A DNA stretch of 50,933 nucleotides from Fimousia sp045616445 (GTDB taxonomy: Bacteria; Bacillota; Clostridia; Lachnospirales; Lachnospiraceae). Under the pieces are notes generated by a model, which had not been told where the DNA came from, did not search any database, and saw only the letters and a list, made by a program, of their open reading frames with translations. A program made the position numbers and the translations under genes. The DNA lies in contig JAZLGR010000005.1 in assembly GCA_045616445.1 (NCBI GenBank), positions 1 to 50,933 on the forward strand, given 5' to 3'. Below are positions 24,645 through 33,852 of this stretch, piece by piece; position 1 is the first letter of the stretch, and the number at the start of each line of letters is the position of its first letter.

Positions 24645-25583
24645 TTACTGGAGGAATGGGATTGCGGCTTCGGCGAGTTCGATGTGCAGCTCGCGCATGT
24701 TTTTGCGTGTCTCGCCATCGGTATGGACATAGTTTTCGGTGTCACTTTTGATGATGGCTTCCTTACAGCGGTAGAGGTGGACACCCTTACATTTGGTGTG
24801 GAGGCCGAATTTGGCCAATGGGATGATGAAAGGAATCTTCCATTTTGGGATGCCCTTGGCGACGCAGACATCTAAGTAGCCGTCATCGGCAATGGCCTTT
24901 GGAGCGAAATAGAAGCCGCCGCCTTCATAAGGCTGATTCTGCCAGGAGACGAAGAGGAAAGAGTCGCCGGAGAGGACTTCTTTGCCATCTAAACATAAGG
25001 TGCCGGAATAGGTTTCTGCATTGATTAAGTAGCGGAGTCCTAAAATCAGGTAGATGAGCTTGCCAAGTCCGATGCGGTTAAGCAGTGGCTTTAAGCGGGA
25101 AGTCTCCACCTTCACACAAACCTTGGCATCGTAGCCTACGCCACAGCTGACAAAAAAGCGCTTGGAGGTGCCATCCGGACAGTGAAGGATGCCGTAATCA
25201 AGCTTGCGAAGTGGGGCGGATCCGTTCTGCTCTACTTCGATTACTTTTTTTATGATGTGATCCAGCTCTTTTTTGATATTCTTTTTGATCTTCATGCCAC
25301 GGGCAAAATCGTTGCCAGAGCCGATTGGAATGTAGCCTAAAGTGAGCAGAGATGGGTCATGGATTCCATTTAAAAATTCGTTGAGTGTTCCGTCTCCCCC
25401 AAGGAGGATTATGGTGCGCGGTTTGCCTCCGCTGGTCAGCTTGGAACTGTAGGTTATGGTATCACCGGCCTTTTTTGTGGTGTAAATGCGATACTCCATG
25501 TTGTAAGTATCCATCTGCTCTTTGATCTGTCTGATGGCTTTGCGGCCCTGTACAGACTTGGAGTTTATAATAAAAGTAAGCAT
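24645..25583 (-). CDS. Diacylglycerol kinase family lipid kinase (YegS/DgkB-like)
   Basis: A 312-residue lipid kinase. The nucleotide-binding signature is LLGGDGTLNEFLNG near residue 68, followed by the GYIPIGSGNDFARG block typical of the diacylglycerol/sphingosine kinase catalytic domain. The C-terminal half has the beta-rich domain with DDGYLDVCV. Gram-positive relatives recycle diacylglycerol from lipoteichoic acid synthesis, which would fit the LTA-synthase-like gene at 29639, but that link is inferred. GAGGAG lies before the ATG at 25583; an upstream ATG at 25640 is less likely. It converges on purB. Confidence 0.87.
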   Translation of the reverse strand: MLTFIINSKSVQGRKAIRQIKEQMDTYNMEYRIYTTKKAGDTITYSSKLTSGGKPRTIILLGGDGTLNEFLNGIHDPSLLTLGYIPIGSGNDFARGMKIKKNIKKELDHIIKKVIEVEQNGSAPLRKLDYGILHCPDGTSKRFFVSCGVGYDAKVCVKVETSRLKPLLNRIGLGKLIYLILGLRYLINAETYSGTLCLDGKEVLSGDSFLFVSWQNQPYEGGGFYFAPKAIADDGYLDVCVAKGIPKWKIPFIIPLAKFGLHTKCKGVHLYRCKEAIIKSDTENYVHTDGETRKNMRELHIELAEAAIPFLQ

Positions 25584-25677
25584 TTTTCTCCTCTTTCTTT
25601 GCAATTTTTCTAAGTTTATTGTAACATATAAATGAAGCAATTCATTTAGTGTGTGTGTATTTTTTGAGGTAATTGTT

Positions 25678-26556
25678 ATGAATTTGGAACATTTGAGGTA
25701 TTTTCTGGTGCTCTCAAAGTGTGAGCATTACAGACAGGCTGCCGAAGAACTCTGTATCTCACAGCCTGGCCTGAGCCATGCGATTTCAGCTCTTGAAGAA
25801 GAGCTTGGAGTTCCACTGTTTCGTAAAAAAGGCCGAAACATTGTGCTCAATCAGTATGGTCAGATCCTGAGAGAAGATGTAGAGAAGATTATTGCCCTTG
25901 TTGACAAGACGACGGAATCATTTTCCAACATTACATCCGGAGGCGGAATTATCCATATTGCGGGAGTAACGCGAATGGCTGGACTTCTCCTTCCTCAGCT
26001 GGTGCGTAAATTCAAAGACCAGTCTGATACAGATGGAGATTTTCATTTTTATACCGATATGACGCCGCAGGTAATGCAGGGGGTTCGGGACGGCCGCTAT
26101 AATATCGGATTTTGTTTCCGACAGGAATGGAAGGACGATTTGGAGGTTATTCCGTTTCAGAAGCAGGAGATGGTTGTAATCGTGAAGCCGGATCATCCGC
26201 TGGCCAAGAAGAAGAGTGTGACACTCCATGAGACACTGGAGTATCCGCAGATTGTCTTCAGCAATAAGAGCGCCATCAAGGACTCCATGGATGAATTCTG
26301 GTCCATGATTGATGAGAAACCAATCGTGGCTTATGAGATCGAACAGGACAGTTTGATCACAGAGATGATCTACTACGATTTTGGGATTGCTGTTCTGCCG
26401 AAGTTCCCGAATGTTGAGAAGCAGGGACTGGTGGCAATTCCGATTTCCGACCCACAGTGGAACAACTATTTCTACATGATTCGAAGAAAGGACGCCTTCC
26501 TGTCTCCAATGGAGAAGGAATTCTTTGAATTTTGTATGGAACACCGCGAATTATAA
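25678..26556 (+). CDS. LysR-family transcriptional regulator
   Basis: A 292-residue regulator. Residues 1-60 form the winged helix-turn-helix (MNLEHLRYFLVLSKCEHYRQAAEELCISQPGLSHAISALEEELG pattern) followed by the linker helix and a periplasmic-binding-like effector domain. GAGGT before the ATG at 25678 supports this start; an ATG 27 bp upstream has none. It is divergent from the lipid kinase gene with 94 bp between the start codons, the usual placement for a LysR target, but that pairing is inference. The effector is unknown. Confidence 0.92.
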   Translation: MNLEHLRYFLVLSKCEHYRQAAEELCISQPGLSHAISALEEELGVPLFRKKGRNIVLNQYGQILREDVEKIIALVDKTTESFSNITSGGGIIHIAGVTRMAGLLLPQLVRKFKDQSDTDGDFHFYTDMTPQVMQGVRDGRYNIGFCFRQEWKDDLEVIPFQKQEMVVIVKPDHPLAKKKSVTLHETLEYPQIVFSNKSAIKDSMDEFWSMIDEKPIVAYEIEQDSLITEMIYYDFGIAVLPKFPNVEKQGLVAIPISDPQWNNYFYMIRRKDAFLSPMEKEFFEFCMEHREL

Positions 26557-26570
26557 AGATATGAACAATA

Positions 26571-26620
26571 TAAAAGGGCGTTGCACTAATTTTTTAGTTT
26601 AGTGCAACAGCCCTATTTTA
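26571..26620. terminator. Bidirectional intrinsic terminator
   Basis: AAAAGGGC-TTGCACTAA on the left pairs with TTAGTGCAA-GCCCTATTTT on the right around an AT-rich loop. It sits between the convergent LysR and HAD genes. Unlike the terminators at 24376 and 38155, its flanks do not extend into long inverted arms. Confidence 0.82.
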
Positions 26621-26653
26621 ATGCCTATATTATTTCTTTCGCCCAGTGGCTGT

Positions 26654-27313
26654 CTAAAACAGCTCCTGACACATCTGAACGCTTATCTTATGAAATGCAT
26701 CCGTAATCAGGTCTGCATATTCGTGAAGGCCGTCCTGATGAAAATCCGGATTGTCAAAGCCGATGGATCTCATGCCAGCCCGCTTGGCTGCCAGAAGTCC
26801 ATTCCGGGAATCCTCGATGACGAGACAGTTCGCAGGGTCCATACCCAGAAGGTCTGCTGCCTTTAAGAAGACATCTGGTTCCGGTTTTCCGTGTTCACAT
26901 TCCTCGCCGCTTGCATAGGCGCGAATCATGGAGCGAATGTGGAATGTATCCATCACCCGGTTGATTTCTTCCGGTGAGCTTGAAGATGCGATGGCAAGTT
27001 GTATGCCTGCATCAGATAGACGATGGATAAAATCGATTACACCTGGAAGTGGATTGAGACCTTCTCTGGCCATGAGTGCATCTCGTTTTTTATTGATGAT
27101 GTCGACACACGCATCCACTGTGAAGCCACTAAGGCCAGTTTCTTTGAAAATGCAGTTCCACATGAATTCATTGGTGACACCAGTAAAACGGAGTAGATAA
27201 TCCGGCTCAATCTCGATGCCCTGTTCAGATAAAAATTCAGTGGTTGTAATCTTATAGCCTGGCTCAGTGTCGGCGATGACACCGTCCATGTCGAAAATGA
27301 CTGCTTTTAGCAT
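26654..27313 (-). CDS. HAD-family phosphatase (beta-phosphoglucomutase-like subfamily)
   Basis: A 219-residue HAD protein of subfamily IA with a helical C1 cap. Motif I is FDMDGVIADTEP (D8, D10), motif II ASSSSPEEI, and motif IV VIEDSRNGLLAAKRAGM. The DGVIADTE form is shared by beta-phosphoglucomutases and sugar-phosphate phosphatases, which cannot be separated here. It lies downstream of glmS on the same strand, but a strong terminator stands between them, so it is probably transcribed on its own. Its start is at 27313 behind GGAGG. Confidence 0.88.
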   Translation of the reverse strand: MLKAVIFDMDGVIADTEPGYKITTTEFLSEQGIEIEPDYLLRFTGVTNEFMWNCIFKETGLSGFTVDACVDIINKKRDALMAREGLNPLPGVIDFIHRLSDAGIQLAIASSSSPEEINRVMDTFHIRSMIRAYASGEECEHGKPEPDVFLKAADLLGMDPANCLVIEDSRNGLLAAKRAGMRSIGFDNPDFHQDGLHEYADLITDAFHKISVQMCQELF

Positions 27314-27330
27314 AGTTCCTCCATTGATTA

Positions 27331-27360
27331 AAAACCCCGTGGAAGCATGATTCCACGGGG
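27331..27360 (-). terminator. Intrinsic terminator of glmS
   Basis: CCCCGTGGAA (27335-27344) pairs perfectly with TTCCACGGGG (27351-27360) around a six-base loop. Read on the minus strand, the stem is followed by a T-run, so it ends the glmS transcript. Confidence 0.92.
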
Positions 27361-27371
27361 CTGAAAATCGA

Positions 27372-29198
27372 TTATTCTACTGTAACAGATTTTGCAAGGT
27401 TACGTGGCTGGTCAACGTTGTATCCTCTGTAAACAGTTGTGTGGTAAGCAAGGATCTGCATTGCAACTGTTGTAGCGAATCCACCGAAGAAGTCATCACA
27501 TTTTGGAACTAAGATTAAGTCGTCGTATAATCCTGTATATCCACCTTCTTCTTCAGTTACGTCTGTGATTAAGATGACATGTGCACCACGTGCTTTTACT
27601 TCTTCCACGTTAGCCATTGTCTTGGAGAATACGTGATCCTGAGTAGCGATTGCGATGATTGGAACACCTTCTGTTACTAAGGAGATGGTTCCGTGTTTTA
27701 ATTCACCAGCGTTGTAAGCCTCGGAGTTAACATAAGAGATTTCCTTTAATTTTAAGGAGCCTTCGCATCCGAATGCGTGGTCAAGTCCACGGCCAATGTA
27801 GAATGCGGAGAATGTATCTTTGATTTTGTAAGCAATCTTCTGAATATAGCTGTCCATCTCAAGAACTGCTGGGATTGTTTCTGTTGCTGCAACGAAACGG
27901 TCAAGGTAATCAGCGATTTCTTCGTCTGTTAAGATGCCCATTACTTCAGCAAGCTTTAATGTGATCAGATACATACCACAGCACTGTACGGTAAATGCTT
28001 TTGTGGAAGCAACAGCGATTTCCGGACCAGCATGTGTATATAATACATAGTCAGATTCACGTGCGATGGAAGAACCTTTTACGTTGACGATGGAGATTGT
28101 TTTTGCTCCACGTTCATTTGCAAGACGAAGTGCTGCAAGGGAGTCAGCTGTTTCACCAGACTGAGTGATGATAACTACTAAAGTATGTTCGTCCATGATT
28201 GGGTTCATGTAACGGAACTCAGAAGCGATTTCAACAGTTACTGGAATACGGCAAAGCTGTTCGATGATGGAACGTCCAACTAAACCGGAGTGCATTGCTG
28301 TACCACATGCTGTAACGATGACTCTGTTTACGCCTTCAAATAATTCGTCGTTGATTTTATCTGCAGAGAAATCAACCTTTCCGTTGTGGATACGAGGAAG
28401 AATGGTGTTCTTAACTGCTTCTGGCTGATCGTAGATTTCCTTCTGCATGAAGTAATCATAACCGCCCTTCTGAGCTGCAGTTGTATCCCAGTCAACGTGT
28501 AACATCTTAGGTGCTACAACCTGTTCATCCATTGTATATAAAGTTACTTTACCTTTTTCAAGAACAACGATGTGTTCTTCAGGTACTACGAAATAATCCT
28601 TAGAATAAGGAATTAATGCGATGACGTCAGAGCCGATGTAAGAACCAGCAGCTGTGTGTGCTACTACTAATGGGCTTGCGTTACGCATGGAGTAGATGAC
28701 ACCTGGACGGTCATGGAACATAACACAGAATCCGTAAGCGCCTTCTAAGATTTTGTCTGCTTCGCGTAATGCGGCAAATGGATCGCCGTCGTATAAAGAA
28801 GTGATCAATAATGCAGCGATTTCTGTATCTGTTTCAGATACAGGTGTAAGACCTTTTGTTGCAAGGTTATCTGCAAGTTCTTTATAGTTCTCGATGATAC
28901 CATTGTGAACCAATGTCAGTTTTTCAGTTTTATGTGGATGAGCATTGGTTTCGGTAACTCCACCGTGAGTTGCCCAACGTGTATGTCCAATACCACATGT
29001 ACCATATGTATCTGGAGTTGCAGCTACTTTATCACGTAAATCTGCAACCTTTCCTGTTGTTTTGATGATTTTTGTTTCATTATCCTGAACTAAAGCGATT
29101 CCGGCACTATCATATCCACGGTATTCTAAGCTCTGAAGACCGTTGATTAAGATATCAGCTGCCTGATTAATCCCTGTAAATCCAATGATTCCGCACAT
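27372..29198 (-). CDS. glmS: Glutamine-fructose-6-phosphate aminotransferase (isomerizing)
   Basis: Makes glucosamine-6-phosphate for cell-wall precursors. The 608-residue protein begins MCGIIG, so C2 is the glutaminase nucleophile after Met removal. The class II glutaminase domain covers about 1-220, followed by two SIS sugar-isomerase domains that include ITQSGETADSLAAL and the C-terminal PRNLAKSVTVE tail. A glmS ribozyme lies in its leader, so the mRNA should self-cleave when glucosamine-6-phosphate is abundant. AAGGAG precedes the start. It is flanked by its own terminator. Confidence 0.98.
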   Translation of the reverse strand: MCGIIGFTGINQAADILINGLQSLEYRGYDSAGIALVQDNETKIIKTTGKVADLRDKVAATPDTYGTCGIGHTRWATHGGVTETNAHPHKTEKLTLVHNGIIENYKELADNLATKGLTPVSETDTEIAALLITSLYDGDPFAALREADKILEGAYGFCVMFHDRPGVIYSMRNASPLVVAHTAAGSYIGSDVIALIPYSKDYFVVPEEHIVVLEKGKVTLYTMDEQVVAPKMLHVDWDTTAAQKGGYDYFMQKEIYDQPEAVKNTILPRIHNGKVDFSADKINDELFEGVNRVIVTACGTAMHSGLVGRSIIEQLCRIPVTVEIASEFRYMNPIMDEHTLVVIITQSGETADSLAALRLANERGAKTISIVNVKGSSIARESDYVLYTHAGPEIAVASTKAFTVQCCGMYLITLKLAEVMGILTDEEIADYLDRFVAATETIPAVLEMDSYIQKIAYKIKDTFSAFYIGRGLDHAFGCEGSLKLKEISYVNSEAYNAGELKHGTISLVTEGVPIIAIATQDHVFSKTMANVEEVKARGAHVILITDVTEEEGGYTGLYDDLILVPKCDDFFGGFATTVAMQILAYHTTVYRGYNVDQPRNLAKSVTVE

Positions 29199-29244
29199 AA
29201 TTAATTATCTCCTTCTGTTTTTTATTATCACTAGTCTATAACAT

Positions 29245-29393
29245 TATGTGGCACCCTGATAATCCTGTCTCTGTAAACCGGAATTACTCCCGGGGTTTGT
29301 CAGAATATACGTGTTCAGGGGACACGGAAGAGTTCCCGCCGAATTTTCGATTGCTCTTCTCCTCGTCATCCCGCAAAGCGGGATCTGGCGCTT
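29245..29393 (-). ncRNA. glmS: glmS ribozyme (glucosamine-6-phosphate-responsive)
   Basis: Read on the minus strand, the leader contains the conserved glmS ribozyme core. This is AAGCGCCAGA at the 5' end, a GC-rich P2 stem, GACGAGGAGAAGAGCAATCG, then AAAATTCGGCGGGAACTCTTCC, and the downstream P3/P4-like pairings. Cleavage in this class falls before the G of AGCGCC, which places it between 29392 and 29391. The ribozyme uses glucosamine-6-phosphate as cofactor and destroys its own mRNA. The 3' boundary is approximate. The remaining 29394-29638 holds only promoter elements. Confidence 0.92.
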
Positions 29394-29422
29394 GCTATTT
29401 GCTTACTATGCCTCCTATATTT

Positions 29423-29451
29423 TTTTATGACTTTTGACCGCCACTTGTCAA
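29423..29451 (-). promoter_or_regulatory. Candidate glmS promoter
   Basis: On the minus strand a perfect TTGACA (29451-29446) is followed after 17 bp by ATAAAA (29428-29423), a poor -10. Transcription would start some 25 bp before the ribozyme cleavage site, which is a sensible distance. Confidence 0.45.
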
Positions 29452-29574
29452 AATCGCATATGAGAATATCACTCATACCACAAAAAGTCAAGTATATTAT
29501 ACCATAGAATTTACGTGAAATACACATTTAAGAAAATCATAAGAATTTTTTGTATAGATACTTCCTTTTGAAAG

Positions 29575-29583
29575 TGATATAAT
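29575..29583 (+). promoter_or_regulatory. Extended -10 promoter of the LTA-synthase-like gene
   Basis: TGATATAAT at 29575-29583 is a consensus extended -10 element. No good -35 lies 16-18 bp upstream, which is tolerated by such promoters. The start codon follows about 55 bp later. Confidence 0.55.
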
Positions 29584-29638
29584 TTCTAGGATAAGATACA
29601 TAGAGTGGATGAATAGGTTTAATTTTAAGGTGAGATTT

Positions 29639-31723
29639 ATGAAAGAACGACTCAATTCCATATCAGGCAAAGTCAGCGCTGGTATGCGTAAAGTTCTGAC
29701 TCCGATTGGCAGGGGTTGCTGGACAGTTTTAAAATTTTTATATAAATATCCGTTGTTGCTCAACATTCTGATTTCCTTTGTTCTGGCTGTTATTTTGGAA
29801 GAACTGGGAAGACAGACCTTCCCACTTGGTACATGGGGATTTATGACGGAGAAGACAACCATGTTCTTATACAGCATGTTTATCATTTTCTTCTCTTACT
29901 CTGTTGTATTCATTGTACGGCACAGGGTTTATGTCTATTCCATCGTTACCATCCTCTGGGGTATGGTTGGGTTTGTAAACTTTATGATGCTTTCTAGCCG
30001 TAATACACCATTTACCTACGTGGATGTTACACTGATGAAGGCAGTCCTTCCGGTTATTACCAACTATTATACCACCTTCGAAATCATTATGATGGCTGTG
30101 GGCGTGATGATCGGCTTATTATTCATCGTTTGTGGATATATGTATCTTCCAATTGAAGAGAAGTTTACAAAATCGAGAATGATTCGCAATCTGGCATTGT
30201 TTCTCGTGATCGCAGGTGCATTTGCCGGAACAACATACACAGGACTGAAGACCGATTTTATTACAACTGAGATCCACAACATCCGTCTGGCCTTCTCCGA
30301 TTACGGCACACCTTACTGCTTCAGTGTCACAGCTTTAAAAACTGGTATTCCGACTCCTTCGAATTATTCTGAAAAGCATATTCAGAAGATAATCAAGAAG
30401 TCTGATGAACAGATTAAAAAGAATGAGAAGAAGCATCCGGTGAAGAAACAGACACCGAATATTATTTTTGTACAGTTAGAATCACACTTTGATATCACTC
30501 AGGTGAAGAATGTGAAGTTTAATAAGGATCCGCTGGAACATTTTCACAGATATATGCGCAATTATTCCTCCGGACATACCATGATGCCTTCCTACGGGGC
30601 AGGAACCGCCAACACAGAATTCGAGGTTATGACCCAGATGAATCTGGATGTATTTGGTGCGGCTGAATATCCTTACAAGACAGTACTCCAGGATCATACC
30701 TGTGAAAGCTTTCTTACTGATTTAAAGGAAGAAGGATATGCGACCCACGCCATCCATAATAATTCTGCGGCTTTCTACGACCGCGATCTGGTATTTGCCA
30801 ATATCGGCTACGATTCCTTCCAGACCAAAGAAACCATGGATATCAAAGAGTGGACTGAGAATGGATGGTCCAAGGATAAGATTCTGACCAAACAGATTGT
30901 AGACTGCTTGGATTCCACCGGGGAACAGGATGCCATCTATACCATCTCCGTACAGGGACATGGCGACTATCCGACAAGTGAGATTGTGGAGAATCCAGTC
31001 ATTTTCGTAGAAGACGGTATCAATCCGGACAGTGACCTATACCGCAAATACACCTATTACGCGAACCAGGTTGACCAGATGGACGATTTCGTCAACGATC
31101 TGGTACATGCCCTTGATAAAAGAGGGGAACCTACTATATTAGTTATGTATGGTGACCATCTTCCAAGTTTGGAAATTGAAGACGAAGATCTGACCTACGG
31201 TGAAAAGTACTGGACCAGCTACTTTATCTGGGACAACATCGGCCTTGAAAAGCAGGACGGCAATATTGAAGCGTATCAGCTCGCTTCTAATATTATGAAC
31301 CGCGTGGGACTGCATTCTGGCACATTCACAAAATTCCATCAGGCACAGAAGGACAGCAAGCACTATATCAAGGATCTGACCAATCTCCAGTATGATGTAT
31401 TCTATGGAAAGAACTATCTCTGGAATCAGGACAATCCTTATCAGCCAACTGAGCTTACCTTTGGTGTAAAGGAGCTGAAGGTGAATAAGATTTACGAATC
31501 TAAAGACAGCGTATTCATCTCCGGCAAGAACTTTACAAGCTTCTGTAAGGTGTTAGTAGAAGGCAATAAGGTCAGCACAACCTTCCACAATGATCATCTC
31601 ATCGAGATTTCCAAGGAAGATATTCGAGACGGAGATACATTCGAAGTTGACATTATCAGTAAGGCTCCAAGAACCTTAAGACGTTCACCAAAGTACGTAT
31701 TTAAGCTAAATTCAGAAAAATAA
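29639..31723 (+). CDS. LTA synthase-like sulfatase-family membrane protein
   Basis: A 694-residue enzyme that would transfer glycerol phosphate or a similar group outside the cell. It has five N-terminal membrane segments (about 38-57, 74-93, 96-118, 146-167, 182-199). An alkaline-phosphatase-like sulfatase domain follows, with the nucleophile T323 in GAGTANTEFEVMT, SVQGHGDYP and MYGDHLP. Residues from about 600 form an IPT/TIG-like extra domain. Start at 29639 has AAGG 8 bp upstream; an ATG at 29609 lacks one. True LTA synthase versus a relative modifying another polymer cannot be decided. Confidence 0.87.
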   Translation: MKERLNSISGKVSAGMRKVLTPIGRGCWTVLKFLYKYPLLLNILISFVLAVILEELGRQTFPLGTWGFMTEKTTMFLYSMFIIFFSYSVVFIVRHRVYVYSIVTILWGMVGFVNFMMLSSRNTPFTYVDVTLMKAVLPVITNYYTTFEIIMMAVGVMIGLLFIVCGYMYLPIEEKFTKSRMIRNLALFLVIAGAFAGTTYTGLKTDFITTEIHNIRLAFSDYGTPYCFSVTALKTGIPTPSNYSEKHIQKIIKKSDEQIKKNEKKHPVKKQTPNIIFVQLESHFDITQVKNVKFNKDPLEHFHRYMRNYSSGHTMMPSYGAGTANTEFEVMTQMNLDVFGAAEYPYKTVLQDHTCESFLTDLKEEGYATHAIHNNSAAFYDRDLVFANIGYDSFQTKETMDIKEWTENGWSKDKILTKQIVDCLDSTGEQDAIYTISVQGHGDYPTSEIVENPVIFVEDGINPDSDLYRKYTYYANQVDQMDDFVNDLVHALDKRGEPTILVMYGDHLPSLEIEDEDLTYGEKYWTSYFIWDNIGLEKQDGNIEAYQLASNIMNRVGLHSGTFTKFHQAQKDSKHYIKDLTNLQYDVFYGKNYLWNQDNPYQPTELTFGVKELKVNKIYESKDSVFISGKNFTSFCKVLVEGNKVSTTFHNDHLIEISKEDIRDGDTFEVDIISKAPRTLRRSPKYVFKLNSEK

Positions 31724-31833
31724 CAGGTGGACATGACAATATCATTATGATATAATCTTTAAATGTCTACTTATGTAAATATGTACTCTTGGCGTGAGGG
31801 TATAATAGATAAATATTAGGAGGAATTTGTAAA

Positions 31834-33123
31834 ATGAGTTTACAGGTTGAAAAATTAGAACATAATATGGCGAAGCTTACAATTACTGTTGACGCTGCTG
31901 AATTTAAGAAAGCTACAACACAGGCTTACAAAAAGCAGAAGAATCAGTTCAATATCCCAGGATTCCGTAAAGGTAAAGTACCTCAGATGTACATCGAAAA
32001 ACTTTATGGACCAGAAATCTTCTATGAAGAAGCTGCTAACATCTGTATGGGACCAGCATACGAAAAAGAATTAATGAATTCTGATTTAGAAATCGTTTCC
32101 CGTCCAGAAATCGACATCATCCAGATCGAAAAAGGCAAAGATTTCATCTTTACAGCTGAAGTTGCTTTAAAACCAGAAGTAACATTAGGTCAGTACAAAG
32201 GTTTAGACGGTGTTGTTGAAGTAGAAGAAGTAACAGACGAAGAAGTATCTGCTGAATTAGTAAGATTACAGAAAGCCAACGCTCGTGAAATCTCTATCGA
32301 AGACAGAGCAGTTGCTGATGGCGACAGAGTAAATATCGACTTCAAAGGCTCCATCAATGGTGAAGCATTCGAAGGTGGTACAGCAGAAGGATTTGACTTA
32401 GTAATCGGTTCCCACTCCTTCATCGATACATTCGAAGAACAGTTAATCGGTAAGAACATTGGTGATGATGTTGACGTTAACGTTACATTCCCAGAAGATT
32501 ACCAGGCAGCAGATTTAGCTGGTAAAGCAGCTTTATTCGAAGTTAAGATCAACGCAATCAAAGAAGAAGAACTTCCAGTAATCGATGATGAATTCGCTGA
32601 TGAAGTTTCCGAATTTGAAACATTAGATGAATTAAAAGAATCTCTGAAAGCTCAGGTAGCTGAAAAGAAAGAACAGGCTGCTAAGACAGACAGAGAAAAC
32701 AAAGTAGTAGAAGCTGCTTGCGCTAACGCTGAAATCGACATCCCAGAAGCAATGATCGAAGCAGAAGCAGAAACTATGGTGAATGAATTCGAACAGCAGA
32801 TCACACAGCAGTTCGGTATGAGAATGGAACAGTACCTTGAAATGACAGGTAACACAGTAGAAGCTATGGTTGAAGAGATGAAACCACAGGCTGTTAAGAG
32901 AATCCAGTCCAGACTCGTATTAGAAGCAATCGTAAAAGCTGAAAACATCGAAGTAAGCGATGACGAACTTGAAGTAGAATACAACAAGATGGCTGAGATG
33001 TACCAGATGGATGTTGAACAGATCAAAGCTATCCTTGGCACAGAAGATCAGAAAGCAGCTATGAAAGCTGATATCGCTGTACAGAAAGCAGTAGACTTCA
33101 TCGTTGCTGAATGTGTACAGTAA
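31834..33123 (+). CDS. tig: Trigger factor
   Basis: Ribosome-associated chaperone and peptidyl-prolyl isomerase. The 429-residue protein has the ribosome-docking signature IPGFRKGKVP (residues 41-50), an FKBP-like domain (about 155-245) with GDRVNIDFKGSINGEAFEGG, and a long helical C-terminal part. TAGGAGG precedes the start. Codon use is strongly biased, as expected of a highly expressed gene. It is the first gene of the tig-clpP-clpX-lon-engB block, a common Firmicute order, but 141 bp with a hairpin separate it from clpP. Confidence 0.97.
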   Translation: MSLQVEKLEHNMAKLTITVDAAEFKKATTQAYKKQKNQFNIPGFRKGKVPQMYIEKLYGPEIFYEEAANICMGPAYEKELMNSDLEIVSRPEIDIIQIEKGKDFIFTAEVALKPEVTLGQYKGLDGVVEVEEVTDEEVSAELVRLQKANAREISIEDRAVADGDRVNIDFKGSINGEAFEGGTAEGFDLVIGSHSFIDTFEEQLIGKNIGDDVDVNVTFPEDYQAADLAGKAALFEVKINAIKEEELPVIDDEFADEVSEFETLDELKESLKAQVAEKKEQAAKTDRENKVVEAACANAEIDIPEAMIEAEAETMVNEFEQQITQQFGMRMEQYLEMTGNTVEAMVEEMKPQAVKRIQSRLVLEAIVKAENIEVSDDELEVEYNKMAEMYQMDVEQIKAILGTEDQKAAMKADIAVQKAVDFIVAECVQ

Positions 33124-33195
33124 TTCTTAATCGTTAGATTACTATTTACGATATTGAATCATCGTACAAATAATAAAAGCATATTTATGTGATAT

Positions 33196-33226
33196 AAAGA
33201 AAGGGGAGACGGACTTCCCTTTCTTT
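33196..33226 (+). terminator. Hairpin between tig and clpP without a T-run
   Basis: AAAGAAAGGG (33196-33205) pairs with CCCTTTCTTT (33217-33226). The stem is perfect, but ACGC rather than a T-run follows, so it may be a weak terminator, an attenuator or an mRNA processing site between tig and clpP. I rank termination as plausible, not certain. Confidence 0.5.
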
Positions 33227-33264
33227 ACGCATATATAAACATTTTTCAGACAGGAGGAATCATT

Positions 33265-33849
33265 ATGAGTTTAGTACCTTATGTCATTGAACAGACAGGA
33301 CGTGGCGAACGTTCTTACGATATTTATTCCAGATTATTAAAGGATCGTATCATCTTTTTGGGAGAAGAAGTGAATGATGTAACAGCAAGCCTCATCGTTT
33401 CCCAGTTATTATTCTTAGAATCTGAGGATCCAGACAAAGACATTTCCTTATATATCAACAGCCCAGGTGGTTCTGTAACTGCAGGCATGGCAATCTACGA
33501 TACAATGCAGTACATCAAGTGTGATGTATCCACAATCTGTATGGGTATGGCTGCCAGCATGGGTGCATTCTTATTAGCAGGCGGCACAAAGGGCAAGAGA
33601 ATGGCTCTTCCGAATGCAGAAATCATGATCCATCAGCCATCCGGCGGTGCACAGGGTCAGGCAACTGATATGGAAATCGTTACAAGACACATCATTAAGA
33701 CAAAGAAAAAATTAAATACTATCTTAAGTGAAAATACTGGTCAGCCATACGAAAAAGTATGTGCAGATACAGAAAGAGACAACTGGTTAGATGCCGAAGA
33801 AGCAGTTGCTTACGGAATCATCGACAGCGTAATTACAAAGAGGGATTAA
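33265..33849 (+). CDS. clpP: ATP-dependent Clp protease proteolytic subunit
   Basis: The serine peptidase barrel that works with ClpX and other Clp ATPases. The 194-residue protein has the triad S98 (GMAASMGAF), H123 (MIHQPSGG) and D172 (ERDNW). The short propeptide and SPGGSVTAG loop are as in other Firmicutes. CAGGAGG lies just before the ATG. clpX begins 3 bp after the stop, so the two are made together from one mRNA. Confidence 0.98.
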   Translation: MSLVPYVIEQTGRGERSYDIYSRLLKDRIIFLGEEVNDVTASLIVSQLLFLESEDPDKDISLYINSPGGSVTAGMAIYDTMQYIKCDVSTICMGMAASMGAFLLAGGTKGKRMALPNAEIMIHQPSGGAQGQATDMEIVTRHIIKTKKKLNTILSENTGQPYEKVCADTERDNWLDAEEAVAYGIIDSVITKRD

Positions 33850-33852
33850 TAT

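Noticed and set aside
24364..24875. Small plus-strand frames in and after the purB hairpin
   Set aside because: One is made of the hairpin arm and the other lies antisense to the lipid kinase gene; neither has a binding site or family similarity.
26571..26620. A long hairpin element between the LysR and HAD genes
   Set aside because: Complementarity stops at the terminator stem; the flanks do not match.
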